Shown here one piece after another: positions 41,664 to 50,878 of a DNA stretch of 64,000 nt; within the stretch, counting starts at the first letter, position 1, and each line of letters begins with the position of its first letter. The notes beneath the pieces are model-generated. The model ran no database searches. It was not told the DNA's origin and saw only the letters and a program-made list of their open reading frames with translations. Both the position numbers and the translations under genes were made by a program. The stretch comes from Palsa-504 sp050011155 (GTDB lineage Bacteria; Actinomycetota; Actinomycetes; Streptosporangiales; Streptosporangiaceae). The DNA lies in assembly GCA_050011155.1 (NCBI GenBank), contig JBEKJP010000015.1:1-64000 (forward strand). The letters run 5' to 3'.

Positions 41664-43493
41664 TCACGGCCCGGTGACCCATAAGAATCCGGGGATGCCG
41701 CCGCCCTGGCCGTTCCCGCCTCCTTGGCCGTTCGCCGGGGGGCTGCCGCTGGCGGTCGGGCTCCCCGACGCCGTGGGCGACCCGGTCGGGGTCGCCGCCG
41801 CCGGCTGGACCAGGATCTGCACTGTCGTCCCCTGGGCCTCGGAGGTGTTAGCGGGGGGAGTCTGCTTCCAGACGGTGCCCGGCGCGGTCCCAGCCGGCCC
41901 GGCCACGGTTTCCGCCGTCACCTTGAAGCCCGAACTTTCCAGGGACGCTTCCGCGCTCGCCTGGCTCAGGCCGATCACGCTCGGCACGCTCGCGGCGCCG
42001 GAAACGAAGATGGTGACCTGGGAGCCCGGTGGCGCCTGGGTGTTCGGTCCCGGGCTCTGGTTCACCACCGTCCCGGCCGGCTGGGTCGACGTGGTGTCCT
42101 GCGTGGTCTTGACGGTGAAGCCGTCGTTCTGCAGGATCGACGCGGCGTCGTTCTCCTGCTTGCCTTGCACGTTGGGGACGGTCACGGGAGCCGCGCCGCT
42201 CGAGACGTACAGGGTCACCACGGTGCCGGCCGCGACGTTGTTGCCTTCCGGCGGGGTCGACCTGATGACCAGGCCCATCTTGACGCTGGAGTTGGGCTGG
42301 TTGATGACGGCCGACTTCAGGTGCGCGGCGGCGATCTGCCCCTTCGCCATGGCCACCGACTCGCCGTTCACGAGTGGTACGGCGTAGGTCTTCCCCCCGC
42401 CGGCCAGCAGGTAGAAGGCCACGCCGGCGACCACCCCAACTACCACGACCAAGCCCAGGACCCACGGGATCCAGCGGCGGCTCCCGCCTGCACCGCCCCG
42501 CCCCCGGTAGTCATAGTCCCGGCCGGCGTAGTCGTAGTCCTCGACCGGCGGGATCTGCGACGTCGCCCCCGCCATCATCGTGCCCGTGTTGCTCATCCGC
42601 TGGGTGTACTGCGGGTAATTGTCGAACCGGGTCGGCGGCGCGGCCGCCACTGGCATGCCTGAGGCGGCGCGCTGCAGGTCCGCGCGCATGTCCGCCGCGG
42701 TCTGGTAGCGGTCGGCCGGGGACTTGGCCATGGCCTTCAGCACGATCGCGTCCGCCCACGGGGGGACGTCCGGGTCGACCCGGGACGGCGGCACCGGGTT
42801 CTCCCGCACGTGCTGGTAGGCGATCGCCACCGGCGAGTCGCCGGTGAACGGAGGACGCCCGGTCAGCAGCTCGTACAGCAGGCAGCCGGTCGAGTACAGG
42901 TCGCTGCGGGAGTCGACCCGCTCGCCCCGGGCCTGCTCCGGCGACAGGTACTGCGCGGTGCCGATCACCTGCGCGGTCTGGGTCATGGTGGCCTGGGCGT
43001 CGCTCATCGCCCGGGCGATGCCGAAGTCCATCACCTTGACGTCGCCGTTGCGGGTCACCATCACGTTGCCCGGCTTGATGTCGCGGTGCACGATGCCGGC
43101 CTGGTGACTGTAGTCCAGGGCGCGCAGCACCCCGTCGATGATCTCCAGGGACCGCTCGGGCAGCAGCCGGTGGCCTTCCTGCAGCAGGTCCCGCACCGTG
43201 CGGCCGTCCACGTACTCCATGACGATGTACGGGATCGGCATCCCGGAGGCCATGTCCTCGCCGGTGTCGTAGACGGCTACGATCGACGGGTGGTTCAGGG
43301 ACGCGGCCGACTGCGCCTCACGGCGGAAGCGCGCCTGGAAGATCTGGTCTCTGGCCAGGTCGGCGCGGAGCGTCTTGATCGCGACGATCCGATCGAGCCG
43401 GATGTCACGCGCCCGGTACACCTCGGCCATGCCGCCGCGGCCCACCACGCCGTCAAGCTCGTAGCGGCCGCCCAGTAGACGGGGCTGAGTCAT
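41664..43493 (-). CDS. pknB: Ser/Thr protein kinase PknB with PASTA domains
   Basis: A 609-residue kinase. The domain has VVGRGGMAEVY, AIKTLR (ATP Lys), HRDIKPGNVM, DFGIARAMSD and GTAQYLSPEQARG; the TMTQTAQVIG activation loop is rich in phosphorylatable Thr. One transmembrane helix (WIPWVLGLVVVVGVVAGVAFYLL) precedes three PASTA-like repeats that bind peptidoglycan fragments. A Gly/Pro/Ser tail ends the protein. Only three PASTA units are clear; four is common in PknB. Sensing lipid II or muropeptides, it would phosphorylate division and wall-synthesis proteins, countered by PstP from the same locus. ATG 43493 fits the family; an in-frame GTG lies 9 bp upstream. Confidence 0.93.
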   Translation of the reverse strand: MTQPRLLGGRYELDGVVGRGGMAEVYRARDIRLDRIVAIKTLRADLARDQIFQARFRREAQSAASLNHPSIVAVYDTGEDMASGMPIPYIVMEYVDGRTVRDLLQEGHRLLPERSLEIIDGVLRALDYSHQAGIVHRDIKPGNVMVTRNGDVKVMDFGIARAMSDAQATMTQTAQVIGTAQYLSPEQARGERVDSRSDLYSTGCLLYELLTGRPPFTGDSPVAIAYQHVRENPVPPSRVDPDVPPWADAIVLKAMAKSPADRYQTAADMRADLQRAASGMPVAAAPPTRFDNYPQYTQRMSNTGTMMAGATSQIPPVEDYDYAGRDYDYRGRGGAGGSRRWIPWVLGLVVVVGVVAGVAFYLLAGGGKTYAVPLVNGESVAMAKGQIAAAHLKSAVINQPNSSVKMGLVIRSTPPEGNNVAAGTVVTLYVSSGAAPVTVPNVQGKQENDAASILQNDGFTVKTTQDTTSTQPAGTVVNQSPGPNTQAPPGSQVTIFVSGAASVPSVIGLSQASAEASLESSGFKVTAETVAGPAGTAPGTVWKQTPPANTSEAQGTTVQILVQPAAATPTGSPTASGSPTASGSPPANGQGGGNGQGGGIPGFLWVTGP

Positions 43494-43535
43494 ATCTCGC
43501 ACTGTGCCAAACCACCCTGCGTTTTTCTAGTTTCT

Positions 43536-44897
43536 CTAGGACGTCGTCGGCGGAGTAGTCGAGGTCGACGAGCCCGTCGGAGCCGGTGAGGTCGACGTGT
43601 CCGTCGGTGTCGGTGAGCTGCTGGTCGAATCGGATGGGCTCGCCGACGGCGAGGCCGTGGATGACTTCGTCGGTTTAACGGTCTTCTTCGGCTTCGGGTT
43701 GCGGGTCGAACTGGGCGTCGCGGATGGCTGCTCCCGGACCAGGGTGGGGCTCGGAGTCGGTGACGGCGACGGGCTGCTGGCGGACGGGGTCGGCGTGACC
43801 GGCGCCGTGCTGAGGTGCTGCGCGGTGTTGCTGTGCACGTCCCCGGTGTTCCCGCTGGACGTATGGCTGGTCAGGTAGAACCCGGTCGCGATGGCGGCGG
43901 CGCACAGGGCCGCGGTCGAGCCGATCGCCACGAGCTGGCGACGGCTCGTACGGCGCGGGCCGTAGGTTTCCCCGGCGTCTTCCCCGCTGGGCACGGGCCC
44001 GGTCAGCGCGGCCGGGAGGTCCCCCCGGGTCGGCCCCGGGTATCCGGGGGGGGCCACCGTCTGGCCCAGGGCGAGCGTGCCGCGCAGCACGTCGGCCCGG
44101 TCGCCGACCGCCCACATGCTGGCCGGGCGTTCCTCGGGGGTCTTGGCCAGCATGTGGTAGACCAGCTCGCTGACCGGCGGCGGCACGTCCGGCGGCAGCG
44201 CCGGGACCGGCTCGTGCTTATGCGCGAACGCGATCGCCAGCGGCTCGCTGGCGGTGAAGGGCGGACGCCCGGCCAGGCACTCGTAGGCGACCACGCCGAG
44301 CGAGTAGATGTCGGAGGCGTCGGTCACCGGGGACCCGGTGGCCTGCTCGGGTGACACGTACATCGCGGTGCCCATGACCATGCCGGTCTCGGTCAGGTGC
44401 GACGCCTGGGCCGCGGCTACCGCCGTAGCGATGCCGAAATCGGTGATCTTCGTGGTGCCGCCCGCGGCCACCAGCAGGTTGCCCGGCTTGATATCGCGGT
44501 GCACGATGCCGGCCTGGTGCGCGGCGTCGAGCGCGCGCGCCGACTGGCTGATGATGTCCAGGGTGGCGTCCGGGGAGAGCCGTTCCGCCCGGGCCAGGAT
44601 GGCGGACAGCGGCTCGCCGTTGACCAGCTCCATGACCAGGTAGGCCCCGCCGAATTCGGCGGACTCGCCGTAGTCGTAGACCCGGGCGATACCCGAGTGG
44701 GAGAGGCTGGCCGCGTACCGCGCCTCGGCCCGGAAGCGGGCCAGGAACGCCTCGTCGCCCGCCCGCCCGGTGGGCAGCAGCTTGACCGCCACGGCCCGGT
44801 TGAGGAGGCTGTCTTCGGCACGCCAGACCTCACCCATGCCGCCGGCCGCGATGCGGTCGGTCAGCCGGTAGCGGCCGGCCAGCAGATAATCGCTCAC
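43536..44897 (-). CDS. pknA: Ser/Thr protein kinase PknA
   Basis: A 453-residue kinase. It has IAAGGMGEVWRAED, AVKLLP, HRDIKPGNLL, DFGIATAVAAAQ and GTAMYVSPEQATG, all intact. A transmembrane helix (LVAIGSTAALCAAAIATGFYLT) is followed by a Ser/Thr/Pro-rich outer tail without PASTA domains. In this operon PknA acts with PknB to set cell shape and division by phosphorylating wall-synthesis factors and FHA proteins. GTG start; its first base overlaps the TAG of pbpA by one nucleotide, indicating coupling. Confidence 0.93.
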   Translation of the reverse strand: MSDYLLAGRYRLTDRIAAGGMGEVWRAEDSLLNRAVAVKLLPTGRAGDEAFLARFRAEARYAASLSHSGIARVYDYGESAEFGGAYLVMELVNGEPLSAILARAERLSPDATLDIISQSARALDAAHQAGIVHRDIKPGNLLVAAGGTTKITDFGIATAVAAAQASHLTETGMVMGTAMYVSPEQATGSPVTDASDIYSLGVVAYECLAGRPPFTASEPLAIAFAHKHEPVPALPPDVPPPVSELVYHMLAKTPEERPASMWAVGDRADVLRGTLALGQTVAPPGYPGPTRGDLPAALTGPVPSGEDAGETYGPRRTSRRQLVAIGSTAALCAAAIATGFYLTSHTSSGNTGDVHSNTAQHLSTAPVTPTPSASSPSPSPTPSPTLVREQPSATPSSTRNPKPKKTVKPTKSSTASPSASPSDSTSSSPTPTDTSTSPAPTGSSTSTTPPTTS

Positions 44898-46381
44898 TAC
44901 TTCCCCACGGCAGACTGGTATGCCTTGATGACCTGCACAGCAATAGGTGCGGCCGCCGAGGCACCATAACCGCCGCCCTGAATTATGACGCCGACGGCGA
45001 TGTCAGGGTTGCCGTACGGAGCGAACGAGGTGAAAGCGGCGTCGTTCAGGCTGACCGTGCCGGTCTCGGCCGTGCCGGTCTTGCCCGCGATGACCAGGCC
45101 GCCCTCGGCATTGGCATTGAAGGCGAAAGCGGTGCCGTTGCTATCCTGCACCGCGGCGCGCATCATCAGGGCCACGCTGCTGGCCACGGACGAGGAGACC
45201 GGCTGGCTCAGCACCGACTGCCCGGTGCTCTGCACGGTGCTCAGGTCGCTCGCCATGACCTGCTTGACCAGGTAGGGCTTCATCAGGGTGCCGCCGTTGG
45301 CGATGGCCGCGGCGAGCATGGCCTCCTGCAGTGGGGTGACGGTGTCGCTGAACTGCCCGATCGCCGAGAACGCGGTCAGCGCCTGGCTGGGCGGTATGAC
45401 GTAGTCGCTCTTCGCCACGGGCAGCGGGATGGACAGGTTCGCGTCGTTCATGCCGAACTTCTGCGCCATGTCGTTGAGCGCGTTGGCCCCGAGGTTGATG
45501 CCGATCTTGCCGAACGTGGTGTCGCAGGACTGGGCGAACGCGGTGATCAGCGGAACCTGGCCGGAACCGTCGCCGCAGGTCTCGCCCTGGTCGTTGTGGA
45601 GCACATGATCGGTCTGCGGCAGCGTGAGGTCGGTCGGCGAGTAGAACTTGGTGTTGACCGTGGCGCTGGGGTTTTGCGTCAGCTGCGCCGAGCTCGTCAC
45701 GATCTTGAACGTCGAGCCGGGCGGGTACGTGCCCTGCAGGGCCCGGTTGACCAGCGGCTGCGACTTGTCCGTGAGCAGCTGCTTGTCCACCTGGTTGAGC
45801 TTGGTGCCGTCATGGATGGCCAGCTCGTTCGGGTCGTAGGACGGGTAGCTGGCCAGGGCGAGGATCGCCCCGGTCTTCGGGTCGATCGCCACCACCCCGC
45901 CCGGCTTGCCGGTGGCCTTGAGCGCGTCGTAGGCCGCGGTCTGGGCCTTGGAGTTGATGGTGAGCTCGACGGTCGCGCCCTTGGTCGTCTTCCCGGTGAT
46001 CAGGTCGATGATCTTCCTGACGTCCAGGGCGGAGTCGTTGCCGGACAGCAGCGAGTTCTCCGACGCCTCGATGCCGGTGTTGCTGAAGATCGTCTCGGTC
46101 CCGGTGACCGAGGAGTACTCCGGACCGAACGGGTATTTCCGCTGGTACTTGATGGAGTCGTTAGGGCTGCTGCTCGGTACGGAGGTGGCGATGGTCACGC
46201 CGTCCGAGGTGACGATGTTGCCGCGCTGGTACTGGTTCTGCGCCGCGTAGAAGGCCCGGGAGTTCCCCGGCTTGCTCGCCAGGCTGGCCGTATCGAAGCC
46301 CTGCAGGTAGTTGACGTTGATGAGGAGCAGCAGGAACATCACGAGGACCGCGATGGAAATCCGGCGCAGGGCCCGGTTCAC
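44897..46381 (-). CDS. pbpA: Class B penicillin-binding protein PbpA
   Basis: A 494-residue transpeptidase. An N-terminal membrane anchor (RISIAVLVMFLLLLINVNYL) is followed by the dimerisation region and the penicillin-binding domain with the active-site STFK (GSTFKIVTSS) and KTG (AGKTGTAETG). The middle motif, usually S-x-N, reads SCDTTF here, so Asn is replaced by Asp. The enzyme cross-links peptidoglycan together with the RodA glycosyltransferase encoded just upstream (4-bp overlap). It is part of the conserved division and shape operon. Confidence 0.94.
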   Translation of the reverse strand: MNRALRRISIAVLVMFLLLLINVNYLQGFDTASLASKPGNSRAFYAAQNQYQRGNIVTSDGVTIATSVPSSSPNDSIKYQRKYPFGPEYSSVTGTETIFSNTGIEASENSLLSGNDSALDVRKIIDLITGKTTKGATVELTINSKAQTAAYDALKATGKPGGVVAIDPKTGAILALASYPSYDPNELAIHDGTKLNQVDKQLLTDKSQPLVNRALQGTYPPGSTFKIVTSSAQLTQNPSATVNTKFYSPTDLTLPQTDHVLHNDQGETCGDGSGQVPLITAFAQSCDTTFGKIGINLGANALNDMAQKFGMNDANLSIPLPVAKSDYVIPPSQALTAFSAIGQFSDTVTPLQEAMLAAAIANGGTLMKPYLVKQVMASDLSTVQSTGQSVLSQPVSSSVASSVALMMRAAVQDSNGTAFAFNANAEGGLVIAGKTGTAETGTVSLNDAAFTSFAPYGNPDIAVGVIIQGGGYGASAAAPIAVQVIKAYQSAVGK

Positions 46382-47808
46382 TTCAGCGTCACCACCTGGG
46401 TCAGTCCCTCCTCCTGTATCGGCCGCGGCGGCGGGCGGCGCGCGGTGTCGCTCAGCCTGGCCAGCAGGCTGATGAGTATCCAGCTGCCCACCAGCGAGGA
46501 CCCTCCCTGGGAGAGGAAGGGGGTGGTGATGCCGGTCAGCGGGATGAGCCGGGTGACGCCGCCGACGATGACGAACACCTGCAGGGCCAGCATGAAGGAC
46601 AGGCCGCCGGCCAGCAGCTTGGAGAACGAATCCTTGACCGACATGGCGGTCCGCAGCCCGCGCTGCACGATCAGCGCGTAGATCAGCAAGATGGCCATCA
46701 CTCCGGCCAGCCCGAGCTCCTCACCGAACGCGGTGAACACGAAGTCGCTCTGCACCAGCGGGGTGATGTACGGCTGGCCGCCGCCTAGGCCCTTGCCGAG
46801 CAGGCCGCCGTTACCCATCCCGTACAGGCCCTGGACCAGCTGATAGGAGTTGCCCTGCACGTTGGCGGTGGTGAACGGGTGCAGCCAGATATCGAACCGC
46901 TCGCCGACGTGGCCGACCAGCTTGCTCGCGGTGATCGCGCCGACCACGAACATGAGGAAGCCGATCAGCAGCCAGGAGGTCCGGGCGGTCGCGATGTAGA
47001 TCATTGCCACGAACAGGCCCATGAACACGGCGCTGGTGCCGATGTCGCTCTCGAAGACGAGCAGCAGCAGGCTGGCCGCCCAGGTGAGCAGGATCGGGCC
47101 GAGGTCACGGGCCCGGGGCAGGTCGATGCCGAGTACCCGGCGGCCGGCCAGCGCCAGCACGTCCCGCTTGGCCACCAGGTACCCGGCGAACGAGATGGCC
47201 AGGGCCAGCTTGGCGAACTCCTCCGGCTGGATGGTGGTGAACGAGCCGAACCGGATCTGGATCTTGGCCCCGTTCACCTCGCTGATGGATCCCGGGAGCA
47301 GCGCGGGCAGCGCGAACAGCAAGATCCCGGCCGCCCCGAGGGTGTACGTATAGCGCTGCAGCACGCGCGGCTCACGGATAAAGGCGAGAATGGCGACGAA
47401 GCAGCCGATACCGATGGCCGAGAAGGCGATCTGCAGGTTGGCCTGGGAGGTGCTGAGCGCGGGTTGGCCGGTGGCCGGGTTGACCTGCGCCGACAGGCGG
47501 TACATCATCACGATGCCGAGCCCGTTGAGCAGGGTCGCGAGCGGGAGCAGCAGCGGGTCGGCCCACGGGGCCCACCGCCGCATGGCCAGGTGCGCCCCCG
47601 CGATGATGACCATGTAGGCGACCAGGTACTCGGCCACCCCCGAGGGCAGCTTGCCCTTGAGGCTGAAGCCCACGTTCGCCATGGCGAACACGATCAGCGC
47701 GAAGGCGAAGACGAGCATGATCAGCTCGGTGCGCCGCCTGCTGCGGGTCACCGGGAGCAGCGGGTCCGTCGGGTCAACGGCCGGCGCCGGGGCGGTGGCG
47801 CTACTCAC
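46378..47808 (-). CDS. rodA: RodA/FtsW-family peptidoglycan glycosyltransferase
   Basis: A 476-residue SEDS protein with 10 or more helices. Characteristic segments are LAISFAGYLVAKRDVLAL, ESDIGTSAVFMGLFVAMIY, YQLVQGLYGMGNGGLLGKGLGGGQP and GGVTRLIPLTGITTPFLSQGGSS. SEDS proteins polymerise lipid II glycan strands and pair with class B PBPs, here PbpA next door. The GTG at 47808 overlaps the pstP stop (GTGA) and is preferred; an upstream extension would be coding in the pstP frame. The N-terminal 40 residues are Ala/Pro-rich. Confidence 0.93.
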   Translation of the reverse strand: MSSATAPAPAVDPTDPLLPVTRSRRRTELIMLVFAFALIVFAMANVGFSLKGKLPSGVAEYLVAYMVIIAGAHLAMRRWAPWADPLLLPLATLLNGLGIVMMYRLSAQVNPATGQPALSTSQANLQIAFSAIGIGCFVAILAFIREPRVLQRYTYTLGAAGILLFALPALLPGSISEVNGAKIQIRFGSFTTIQPEEFAKLALAISFAGYLVAKRDVLALAGRRVLGIDLPRARDLGPILLTWAASLLLLVFESDIGTSAVFMGLFVAMIYIATARTSWLLIGFLMFVVGAITASKLVGHVGERFDIWLHPFTTANVQGNSYQLVQGLYGMGNGGLLGKGLGGGQPYITPLVQSDFVFTAFGEELGLAGVMAILLIYALIVQRGLRTAMSVKDSFSKLLAGGLSFMLALQVFVIVGGVTRLIPLTGITTPFLSQGGSSLVGSWILISLLARLSDTARRPPPRPIQEEGLTQVVTLK

Positions 47809-49400
47809 GAGCTTCCCGCGGCCGCCGGGGCGAGGGCACTGGCCGGGATGCCGAAGGCGGCGGGCGACGGGCACGTCTGCGCGGGCTGGGCCGGCCGCGC
47901 GGGCGGCGGCTTGGGCTTGTCCTTGGCCGGCTTCTTGTTCTTGTTGAACTGCGTCAGGTCCGCCTGGTAGGTGTTCTCCTGCTGCACCCAGTCCCGCAAC
48001 GCGGTGTACTCCTGGTGGCAGGTGCTGACGGCGGAACGGACGTTCGTCACGATCGCCTGCGCGTCATGCAGGTTGCTGGCCGCGTCGGTGGCCTGGAGCG
48101 TCTGCTGGTAAGGCGTCGGCACCTGGGCGAGCTTGATCCCGGTCGACTGATAGGGCCGGGACAGGCTGACTCCGACGATCCGCTCGTTGACGCCGCGGTA
48201 GATGACCACCTGGCCGCTGTTGTCGGCCCCGACGTAATACTGGTCCTGGCTCCACCGCCAGGCGACGTAGCCGCCGCCGATGACCACGGCCAGCAGTACC
48301 ACCAGCGAGGTGGTCACGATCGGCCAGCGCCGCCGGCCGGCTCGCCTGCCGCGTTTCGGCTGGCCGCGGTGGCCGCCGCGGGACCCGGCGGGCCGGATCG
48401 CGGTCAGGTCGGTGCCGTTCTCGCTCGCCATCGCGAGCGCCAGGGCCGGGTCCAGCGGGTCCAGGTCGTCGGCCGTAAGCATCGGCTGCGGGGCGGTCAG
48501 CGCCGGCCGGCCATGCTGGTCGTAGACGCCGGTGAAATGACTGTCCAGCCGCTCGTCGAGGTCGTCGAACGGGCCGTCGACCGATCCCGGGGACCCGTCC
48601 GTGCTCAGCCGCGGATCGGCGGCGTTCGCCGCGGCGCCGGCCATAACCGGGGTGCCGGTCGGCGGCAGCCGGGACGAGGCGGCGTCCACCACGTCCGCCA
48701 CGATGCAGGTGATGTTGTCCGGGCCGCCGCCGCGCAGCGCGAACTCGATGAGCTGGCGGGCGACCGCCTCGGGCTCGTCGATGGTGGCCAGCGCCTCGCG
48801 CAGCATCTCGTCGCTGACGACGCCAGACAGCCCGTCCGAGCAGAGCAGGTAGCGGTCGCCCACCTGGCTGTCGTGCACGGACAGGTCAGGCTCCGCGACC
48901 GATCGGCCGTCGAGTGCCCTGAGCAGCAGCGAGCGCTGCGGATGGCTCGAGACGTCGTCGACGCTGATCCGGCCCTCGTCGACCAGCGACTGCACCAGCG
49001 TGTGGTCGTGGGTGATCTGGTAAAGCTCGCCCTCTCGCAGCAGGTACCCACGAGAGTCGCCGATATGGCACACGGCCGCGTGCCCGTCGGACCAGAACAG
49101 CGCGGTCAGCGTGGTGCCCATGCCCTCGACGGCCGGGTTGGCGATGATCATCTCCTGCAGCCGGGTGTTGGCCGCCGCCACCGCCGAGGACAATTCCGCC
49201 AGCATGTCACCGCCGGGCGGCTCGGAGTCGAGCTTGGACATCGAGGAGATGGTCAGGGAACTGGCCACCTCGCCCGCGGCATGCCCGCCCATCCCGTCCG
49301 CCACCGCGAGCAGGCGCGGTCCCGCGTACGCCGAGTCCTCGTTGCCTTCACGGAGGAGCCCGACGTCGGAACGTACCGCGTAGCGGAGTACTAGTGTCAT
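47805..49400 (-). CDS. pstP: PP2C-type Ser/Thr phosphatase PstP
   Basis: A 531-residue protein. The PP2C domain has the metal-binding motifs VGLLREGNEDSAYAG, VADGMGGHAAGEVAS, HIGDSRGYL, LCSDGLSGVVSDEML and GGPDNITCIVADVV. A long linker, a transmembrane helix (WPIVTTSLVVLLAVVIGGGYVAW) and an outer region with Gln/Thr-rich sequence follow. PstP removes phosphates placed by PknA and PknB. It is longer than many, with about 180 residues outside the membrane. ATG overlaps the fhaB stop (ATGA). Confidence 0.94.
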   Translation of the reverse strand: MTLVLRYAVRSDVGLLREGNEDSAYAGPRLLAVADGMGGHAAGEVASSLTISSMSKLDSEPPGGDMLAELSSAVAAANTRLQEMIIANPAVEGMGTTLTALFWSDGHAAVCHIGDSRGYLLREGELYQITHDHTLVQSLVDEGRISVDDVSSHPQRSLLLRALDGRSVAEPDLSVHDSQVGDRYLLCSDGLSGVVSDEMLREALATIDEPEAVARQLIEFALRGGGPDNITCIVADVVDAASSRLPPTGTPVMAGAAANAADPRLSTDGSPGSVDGPFDDLDERLDSHFTGVYDQHGRPALTAPQPMLTADDLDPLDPALALAMASENGTDLTAIRPAGSRGGHRGQPKRGRRAGRRRWPIVTTSLVVLLAVVIGGGYVAWRWSQDQYYVGADNSGQVVIYRGVNERIVGVSLSRPYQSTGIKLAQVPTPYQQTLQATDAASNLHDAQAIVTNVRSAVSTCHQEYTALRDWVQQENTYQADLTQFNKNKKPAKDKPKPPPARPAQPAQTCPSPAAFGIPASALAPAAAGSS

Positions 49401-49873
49401 CTGCGCAGTTCCAGAACGGTTTTACCGATGCGGATCGGCACGCCAAGCGGCACGGGCATGGGCCGTGTCACCTTCTGCCGGTCCAGGTAGGTGCCATTGG
49501 TCGACCCGAGGTCCTCGACGATCCACTGTCCGTCCTGTGGGAAAATCCGGGCATGTCGGCTTGAAGCGTAGTCGTCGTTGAGGACCAGCGTGGCATCATT
49601 GGCCCGCCCGAGCGTGATCTGCTGCTGGGCGAGGTCGATGCTGGTGCCCTTCAGCTGGCCTCCCGTTACCACCAGGACCCGGGGCGAGCCGCGGCCGGGC
49701 CGTGGCGCCCGGGCCGGGCGGGGTGCCTGGGCCTGCCCGGCCTTGCCGCGCCGGGCCGTCCCGGACGGGCCGCCGAGCAGGTCAGTGCGGACGACTCCGA
49801 TGGCCGCTATGACAAATAGCCACAGCACGGCCAGGAACGCCACCCTGATGATGGTGAGAGAAAGCTCATTCAT
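49397..49873 (-). CDS. fhaB: FHA-domain protein FhaB (FipA-like)
   Basis: A 158-residue protein with one N-terminal helix (LTIIRVAFLAVLWLFVIAAIGVV), an Arg/Pro linker, then an FHA domain: ITLGRANDATLVLNDDYASSRHARI and DLGSTNGTYLDRQKV. FHA domains bind phosphothreonine peptides. FhaB is a PknA/PknB substrate that links phosphorylation to division at the septum. Overlaps pstP by four bases; 21 bp after fhaA. Confidence 0.93.
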   Translation of the reverse strand: MNELSLTIIRVAFLAVLWLFVIAAIGVVRTDLLGGPSGTARRGKAGQAQAPRPARAPRPGRGSPRVLVVTGGQLKGTSIDLAQQQITLGRANDATLVLNDDYASSRHARIFPQDGQWIVEDLGSTNGTYLDRQKVTRPMPVPLGVPIRIGKTVLELRR

Positions 49874-49894
49874 CTGCGGCCACGCCCCTGGACC

Positions 49895-50698
49895 CTAGTA
49901 GCTGGTGCGCGAATAGGCACTGCCCTGGCCGTCATCGCGGTCAGGGCCATCCTGGCGGAAGATCAGGGTAGTCCGGCCCAGCGAGACGTGAGTCCCGTCG
50001 GTGAGCGCTACCCGCCTGACCGGCTGGCCATTGACGAAGGTGCCGTTGGTGGAGCTGAGATCGACCAGGACCACCTGGCCGTTTTCCACCCTTAGCTCCG
50101 CGTGGTGGCGGGACACGCCCGGATCGACCAGTCGGAGATCACAATCCGTGCCCCGGCCGAGCAGCGTCACGGGCGTCTGCAGTTCGTAGGTGTGCTGATC
50201 GCTGCCCTGGCCGCCGGGCGCTCCGGGGCCGGAAACCAGCAGCCGCGGGTGGCCGGGGAACCCGCGGCCCTGCGCGCGCGGCAGATCGCTGGCCGGCATC
50301 CTGATCTCGCCGCCCTCGATGGTGGAGCCGCGGATGACGCCGGACCGGATCCGGAACGTGCCCGTGGTCATGTCGGGCACTCCCTCAAACCGCATCCGCA
50401 CCGGGCCGACGAACGAGTAGCCCTGTTCCTTGGCGTAGTCCCGGGCCAGGTTGGCGAGTTCGACGCCGAGGCTCTCGGCGTACACGTCGAGGCGCTCGTG
50501 GTCGCTCTCCGATAGTTCGACGACGAAATCGTTCGGCACCAGCGTGCGGCCCTTGGCCACGATGGCGGCCCGGTCGTCCATTTCGCGCTGGACCGCGCTC
50601 GCCACCTCGACCGGCTGCAGCTCGGACCTGAAGGCACGCGCGAAGGCACCCTCGACCATGCCTTCAAGACGACGCTCGAAGCGCTGCAGAACTCCCAA
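49895..50698 (-). CDS. fhaA: DUF3662/FHA-domain protein FhaA
   Basis: A 267-residue protein. The N-terminal DUF3662 domain (GVLQRFERRLEGMVEGAFARAF, SELQPVEVASAVQREMDD) is joined to a C-terminal FHA domain (TLLGRGTDCDLRLVDPGVSRHHAEL, DLSSTNGTFVNGQPV). FhaA is a phosphothreonine reader tied to lipid II flippase control in mycobacteria. It is shorter than the mycobacterial protein (about 520 residues) because the Gln/Tyr-rich linker is absent. TTG start with GGGAGG seven bases upstream. It is the first gene of the operon that runs to crgA. Confidence 0.92.
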   Translation of the reverse strand: MGVLQRFERRLEGMVEGAFARAFRSELQPVEVASAVQREMDDRAAIVAKGRTLVPNDFVVELSESDHERLDVYAESLGVELANLARDYAKEQGYSFVGPVRMRFEGVPDMTTGTFRIRSGVIRGSTIEGGEIRMPASDLPRAQGRGFPGHPRLLVSGPGAPGGQGSDQHTYELQTPVTLLGRGTDCDLRLVDPGVSRHHAELRVENGQVVLVDLSSTNGTFVNGQPVRRVALTDGTHVSLGRTTLIFRQDGPDRDDGQGSAYSRTSY

Positions 50699-50786
50699 CG
50701 TGCCACCTCCCTTCGCGTCCCTTGCCCACGATCGTATCCGGGGCGCGGGAGCGCTCGCGGTCGTGCTAACCTACTCGTCGTTGCCC

Positions 50787-50869
50787 GGGCGGGTGGCGGA
50801 ACGGCAGACGCGCACGGTTCAGGTCCGTGTGTCCGAAAGGACGTGAGGGTTCAAATCCCTCCTCGCCCA
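50787..50869 (+). tRNA. tRNA-Leu (CAG anticodon)
   Basis: An 83-nt class II tRNA. Acceptor arm GGGCGGG pairs with CTCGCCC, discriminator A; the anticodon stem is CACGG/CCGTG around the loop TTCAGGT, giving CAG. A long variable arm (GTCCGAAAGGAC) and the T arm GAGGG-TTCAAAT-CCCTC follow. CCA is not encoded. It lies divergent from fhaA, the usual site of tRNA-Leu in actinobacteria. Confidence 0.95.
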
Positions 50870-50878
50870 CTTACTCTT

